7,657 nt of DNA from Tardiphaga sp. (GTDB taxonomy: Bacteria; Pseudomonadota; Alphaproteobacteria; Rhizobiales; Xanthobacteraceae): the NCBI GenBank assembly GCA_028290325.1, contig JAQGJY010000407.1, forward strand, positions 1-7,657, in the 5' to 3' direction. A model generated the notes under the pieces. The model was given only the letters and a program-made list of their open reading frames with translations, was not told the DNA's origin and did not search any database. Both the position numbers and the translations under genes were made by a program. This document shows positions 4,380 to 7,657 of this stretch, in pieces; positions within the stretch are counted from its first letter, which is position 1; every line of letters starts with the position of its first letter.

Positions 4380-6838
4380 AACGCGCGGTTTGGACACTCG
4401 CCGTACTGCTCAGCCATTGGCGGCGGCACCCGATGCAACTGGCAACGTTGCTGATTGGGCTGATTGCCGCGACGGCGTTGTGGAGCGGCGTGCAGGCGCT
4501 GAACCAGCAGGCGCGCACCAGCTACGACCGCGCCGCCAGCGTCTTCGGCGGCGCCCGAACGGCGACGCTGGTGGGTCGTGACGGACCGAGCTTTCCGCAA
4601 TCTTTGTTCGTCGATGTCAGGCGCGCCGGGTGGCCGGTGTCGCCGCTGCTCGAAGGCCGCGTGCAGATCGGCGGCAAATCGCTGCGGGTGCTCGGCATCG
4701 ATCCGGTGACACTGCCCGTGCAATCCGCCGGCGCGCCGGAGATCGGCCGCGACGGGCTGCAAGCGTTTCTGACGCCGCCTTTTGAAACGCTCGTTGCGCC
4801 GGAAACGCTGAGAGACCTCGGCCTGCGCGAGCGTGACAGACCGGACATCGCCGGCGGTTTGCAGTTGCCGCCGTTGCGCGCGCAATCGCAATTGCTGCCC
4901 GGCGTCCTCGTCGTCGATATCGGCATAGCGCAGCAAGTGCTAAACCAGCCCGGGCAGATTTCACGCCTGCTGATCGGCGAAACCAAACAACGCCGGGCGT
5001 CGTTGGACTCGATCGTCGGCGATCGGTTGCGGCTGGTCGAACCGTCCAGCGAGAGCGACCTCGAACGCCTCACCGACAGCTTTCATCTCAATCTCACCGC
5101 GTTCGGGTTGCTGTCCTTCGTCGTCGGATTGTTCATCGTCAATTCCGCGATCGGCCTTGCCTTCGAGCAACGCCTGCCGATGCTGCGGACGATGCGGGCC
5201 TGCGGCGTCTCCGCGCGCCTGTTGAATGGCGTGCTGGTCTTCGAACTCGTCACCATCGCGCTGGTCGCCGGCCTCGTCGGGCTGGTCTGCGGCTATCTGA
5301 TCGCGGCGTTCCTGCTGCCGGATGTCGCGGCAAGCCTGCGCGGGCTCTATGGCGCGCAGATTCCCGGGCAACTGACGCTGCAACCGCAATGGTGGATCGC
5401 CGGCATCGCCATCAGCGTCGGCGGCGCGCTGGCCGCCGCGACGACGAGCCTCGTCAAGGCCGCGCGGCTGCCGTTGCTGGCGACTGCGCAGCCTTATGCG
5501 TGGCAGGTCGCGCAACAGCGTCTGCTGAGATTCCAGGGGCTCGCCTCGCTCGCGGTCTTTGCTTTCGCGGCCGCCGCGTCGTGGTTCGGCGATTCCCTGG
5601 CGGCGGGTTTCGCGGTGCTGGCCGCCATCATGCTCGGCGCGGCGCTGGCGCTGCCGGTGGTGCTCGGCTTCGTCCTCAAGACCGGCGAGCGCGTCGCGTC
5701 GCGGCCGCTGACCTCGTGGTTCTTCGCCGATGCGCGGCTGCAACTCTCGGGATTGTCGCTGGCGTTGATGGCGCTGCTGCTGGCGCTGGCGGTCAATGTC
5801 GGCGTCGGCACGATGGTCTCGGGTTTCAGCAAGACCTTCACCGGCTGGTTGGATGGTCGTCTCGCGGCGGAGATTTATCTCAACGCCAAGGACGACCCGC
5901 AAGCCGTCGCGATCGCGGCCTGGCTGACGCAGCACCGCAAGGTCGATGCGATTCTGCCAAGCGCGCGAACCGACGTGCAGATCGGCGGCTGGCCGGTGGA
6001 AATTCTCGGCTTCGCCGACCACGCGACCTATCGCGATCGGTGGCCGCTGCTGGAACAGCGCGCCGAGACGTGGGACCGATTGCGCGCGGGCGACGCCGCG
6101 TTGATCAGCGAGCAACTGTCGCGACGGCTCAAGCTCGGCATCGGCGACCGCATCACTGTGCCGACGCCATCCGGCGCGTGGTCGCTGGAGATCGTCGCGA
6201 TCTATGCGGATTACGGCAATCCGAAAGGTCAGCTCGGCGTCGCCACCGACGCGCTGCTGCGGCACTTTCCGGAGACGCCGCGCACGCGCCTCGGCCTCCG
6301 CGTGGCGCCGGACCGCGCGCCGGCGCTTGTCGCGGAGATTCAAAGAACCTTTGGACTCGACGGCCGCAGCGTCGCCGACCAAGCCACCGTGAAAGCCGAA
6401 TCGCTGCGGATCTTCAATCGCACCTTCGCCGTCACTTCGGCGTTGAACGCCTTCACGCTCGGCGTCGCGGGCGTTGCGTTGCTGACGAGTCTGTTGACGC
6501 TGAGCCACTCGCGGCTGCCGCAGCTCGCGCCGTTAGGGGCAATCGGCATCACGCGGCGCAAGCTGGCGGTCATCGAACTGTTGAAGACGATGGCGGTCGC
6601 GCTCATCACCGCTTTGCTGGCGTTGCCGCTCGGCCTGCTGGTGGCGTGGTGCCTGATCGTCGTGGTCAACGTGAAGGCCTTCGGCTGGCGACTGCCGTTT
6701 TACGTGTTTCCATCGCAACTGATCGCACTGCTCGGCGTCGCGATGCTGGCGGCGTGTCTCGCCGCGCTGCTGCCGATTGTCAGGCTGCTGCGGATGCAGC
6801 CGGCCGAGCTTGTCAAGGTGTTCGCCAATGAGAGGTGA
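4376..6838 (+). CDS. FtsX-type ABC permease, 820 residues with two FtsX modules (AttFG/YbbP-like)
   Basis: Inner-membrane partner of the ATPase before it. About ten hydrophobic segments: near 21-43, 240-262, 287-313, 339-358, 388-403, 408-434, 457-482, 686-709, 735-765 and 779-803. Between helix 1 and helix 2 lies a periplasmic domain of about 195 residues, and between helices 7 and 8 another of about 200. Two FtsX modules (about 240-360 and 686-810) each have the cytoplasmic coupling loop: LPMLRTMRACGVSARLLNGV at 268-287 and LPQLAPLGAIGITRRKLAVI at 714-733. The size and layout match YbbP-like permeases and could be read as AttF and AttG in one chain. The start is a TTG at 4376 overlapping the ATPase stop (TTGA), so translation probably depends on coupling. 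The stop TGA at 6836-6838 lies inside the AttH-like reading frame that begins at 6828. The substrate is unknown. Confidence 0.92.
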   Translation: MKRAVWTLAVLLSHWRRHPMQLATLLIGLIAATALWSGVQALNQQARTSYDRAASVFGGARTATLVGRDGPSFPQSLFVDVRRAGWPVSPLLEGRVQIGGKSLRVLGIDPVTLPVQSAGAPEIGRDGLQAFLTPPFETLVAPETLRDLGLRERDRPDIAGGLQLPPLRAQSQLLPGVLVVDIGIAQQVLNQPGQISRLLIGETKQRRASLDSIVGDRLRLVEPSSESDLERLTDSFHLNLTAFGLLSFVVGLFIVNSAIGLAFEQRLPMLRTMRACGVSARLLNGVLVFELVTIALVAGLVGLVCGYLIAAFLLPDVAASLRGLYGAQIPGQLTLQPQWWIAGIAISVGGALAAATTSLVKAARLPLLATAQPYAWQVAQQRLLRFQGLASLAVFAFAAAASWFGDSLAAGFAVLAAIMLGAALALPVVLGFVLKTGERVASRPLTSWFFADARLQLSGLSLALMALLLALAVNVGVGTMVSGFSKTFTGWLDGRLAAEIYLNAKDDPQAVAIAAWLTQHRKVDAILPSARTDVQIGGWPVEILGFADHATYRDRWPLLEQRAETWDRLRAGDAALISEQLSRRLKLGIGDRITVPTPSGAWSLEIVAIYADYGNPKGQLGVATDALLRHFPETPRTRLGLRVAPDRAPALVAEIQRTFGLDGRSVADQATVKAESLRIFNRTFAVTSALNAFTLGVAGVALLTSLLTLSHSRLPQLAPLGAIGITRRKLAVIELLKTMAVALITALLALPLGLLVAWCLIVVVNVKAFGWRLPFYVFPSQLIALLGVAMLAACLAALLPIVRLLRMQPAELVKVFANER

Positions 6839-7657
6839 GTGGAACGTTGGCATTGCGACACTCGCTGACTCACCTGTCCCCGCCGGGGAGAGGTCGGCAA
6901 CAAGCGGAGCGAAGCTTCCGGCTGAGGGACACTCTGGTCGGAAGTCGGTACCCCCTCGCCCCAGCCCTCTCCCCATGACCGAGGGCGCGCGCCGTGCGAC
7001 CGGACTTGTTCCGCCATCCGGATTGCTTCTCACCCGCCGCGGCGTGCTGACCGGCGTCGCGTCACTGGCCGTCGCAACCACCGCGCGGGCGCAGGGCTTC
7101 GCGGGACTCGGGCGCGACGCGGCGGGCTTCGCGACCGTCACGCCTGACCGGGTGTGGGCGTTTCCCGCCGACCACGGCGCGCATACGGATTTCCGCATCG
7201 AGTGGTGGTACCTCACCGCCAACCTCAAGGACGCGACAGGCCACGATTATGGTGTGCAATGGACTCTGTTTCGACAGGCGATGGCACCGGCCACCGCCGA
7301 CGCGCGCGAGAGCGACAGCGGTTGGGCCAGCCGGCATATCTGGATGGGCCATGCGGCGGTAACTCGCGCCGACAGCCATCGTTACGCGGAGACGTTTTCG
7401 CGCGGCGGCATCGGCACGGCGGACGTCACGGCGTCACCCCTCAATGCGTGGATCGACGCGTGGCAGTTGAAGGCCAGCGACGGATTCGACGCGACGACCG
7501 TTTCGCCGATGACGATCTCGGCTTCGGGCACGGATTTCGACTATGCGCTGACGCTGCGCGCGTCGCAGCCTCTGGTGCTGCAAGGCGATCGCGGCACCAG
7601 CAAGAAATCCGAGCGCGGCCAAGCCTCCTATTATTATAGCCAGCCGTTTTACGAGGC
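6828..7657 (+). CDS. AttH/CrtC-type lipocalin-like protein with Tat signal, 3' end cut off
   Basis: The frame is open from ATG 6828 to the window end (276 full codons); the family is usually about 350 residues. Counting from an inner ATG at 6975, a Tat signal LTRRGVLTGVASLAVATTAR occupies 19-38 with a likely cut after TARA (39). Conserved AttH/CrtC-like motifs follow: FPADHGAHTDFRIEWWYLTA (63-82), GVQWTLFRQAM, HIWMGHAA and GQASYYYSQPFYEA at the edge. The product is probably a folded periplasmic lipocalin-like domain working with the ABC permease; related CrtC proteins hydrate carotenoids, so an enzymatic role is not excluded. ATG 6828 overlaps the permease stop by 11 nt and has AAGG 9 nt upstream. 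ATG 6975 has no ribosome site. The 49 codons between them have poor GC third-position bias and overlap a palindromic repeat, so the extension looks acquired. The start is uncertain. Confidence 0.85.
   Translation, partial: MRGEWNVGIATLADSPVPAGERSATSGAKLPAEGHSGRKSVPPRPSPLPMTEGARRATGLVPPSGLLLTRRGVLTGVASLAVATTARAQGFAGLGRDAAGFATVTPDRVWAFPADHGAHTDFRIEWWYLTANLKDATGHDYGVQWTLFRQAMAPATADARESDSGWASRHIWMGHAAVTRADSHRYAETFSRGGIGTADVTASPLNAWIDAWQLKASDGFDATTVSPMTISASGTDFDYALTLRASQPLVLQGDRGTSKKSERGQASYYYSQPFYE
6876..6974. repeat. REP-like palindromic element at the permease–AttH junction
   Basis: GGGGAGAGG at 6885-6893 and its exact complement CCTCTCCCC at 6966-6974 form 9-bp arms about 70 bp apart. A small hairpin CCCC-GCC-GGGG (6878-6888) sits inside the left arm, and CCCCTCGCCCCAGCCCTCTC precedes the right end. 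The CCTCACCCC/CCTCTCCCC style recalls short palindromic repeats scattered between genes in Bradyrhizobium-group genomes. Only one copy is in this window, so repetition itself cannot be shown here. It covers most of the 49 in-frame codons ahead of ATG 6975 of the AttH-like gene, and those codons lack the usual GC third-position bias. An insertion that kept the frame open is the likely explanation. Confidence 0.6.

Noticed and set aside
4961..6508. Minus-strand open frame of about 515 codons
   Set aside because: Antisense to the permease with very high Arg/Gln/Asp content and no domain; the permease frame has clear helices and FtsX loops.
5389..6831. Second plus-strand frame of about 480 codons within the permease gene
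   Set aside because: Arg/Ala/Gly-rich out-of-frame translation of a high-GC gene; no recognisable domain.
1..7657. tRNA, rRNA, CRISPR array or insertion sequence
   Set aside because: No cloverleaf-like gene, spaced repeat array or transposase was seen on either strand.

Overview
The window is GC-rich with strongly GC-biased third codon positions. Its gene content (an ArsR–MFS pair, small Lys/Ala-rich proteins, an AttEFGH-type ABC locus, a CCTCTCCCC-type palindromic repeat) suggests an alphaproteobacterium of the Bradyrhizobium/Rhodopseudomonas/Afipia group (Nitrobacteraceae). That placement is inferred from protein style and recognition of the repeat, not from a search.

Layout. Minus strand, 1-1020: an ArsR-family repressor followed 29 nt later by an MFS transporter that leaves the window at base 1. 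A stretch of about 390 bp without a convincing gene (1021-1408) separates this from plus-strand genes. Plus strand, 1409-1944: two small, basic, helix-rich proteins with an ATGA overlap and a shared core motif; they look like diverged tandem duplicates. 1945-2096: a convergent intergenic region with three short GC-rich hairpins. Minus strand, 2097-3621: an ATP-grasp ligase and, 49 nt downstream, an 81-residue conserved-looking hypothetical protein. Plus strand, 3691 to the window end: a tightly packed operon of (i) an 11-residue leader ORF carrying the only strong Shine-Dalgarno sequence, (ii) a LolD/YbbA-type ABC ATPase, (iii) an 820-residue FtsX-type permease, and (iv) the first part of a Tat-exported AttH/CrtC lipocalin-like protein, cut by the window end.

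How they work together. ATPase, large permease and AttH-like lipocalin form the AttEFGH-type (YbbAP-like) mechanotransmission ABC arrangement. Here the permease is one long chain with two FtsX modules. A divergently transcribed ATP-grasp ligase starts about 100 bp away, so a ligase product handled by the ABC/lipocalin system is a reasonable but untested idea. The ArsR–MFS pair is probably a separate self-regulated efflux unit.

Most notable points: the translationally coupled leader peptide, the palindromic repeat that appears to lengthen the N-terminus of the AttH-like protein in frame, and the divergent ligase/ABC-lipocalin arrangement.
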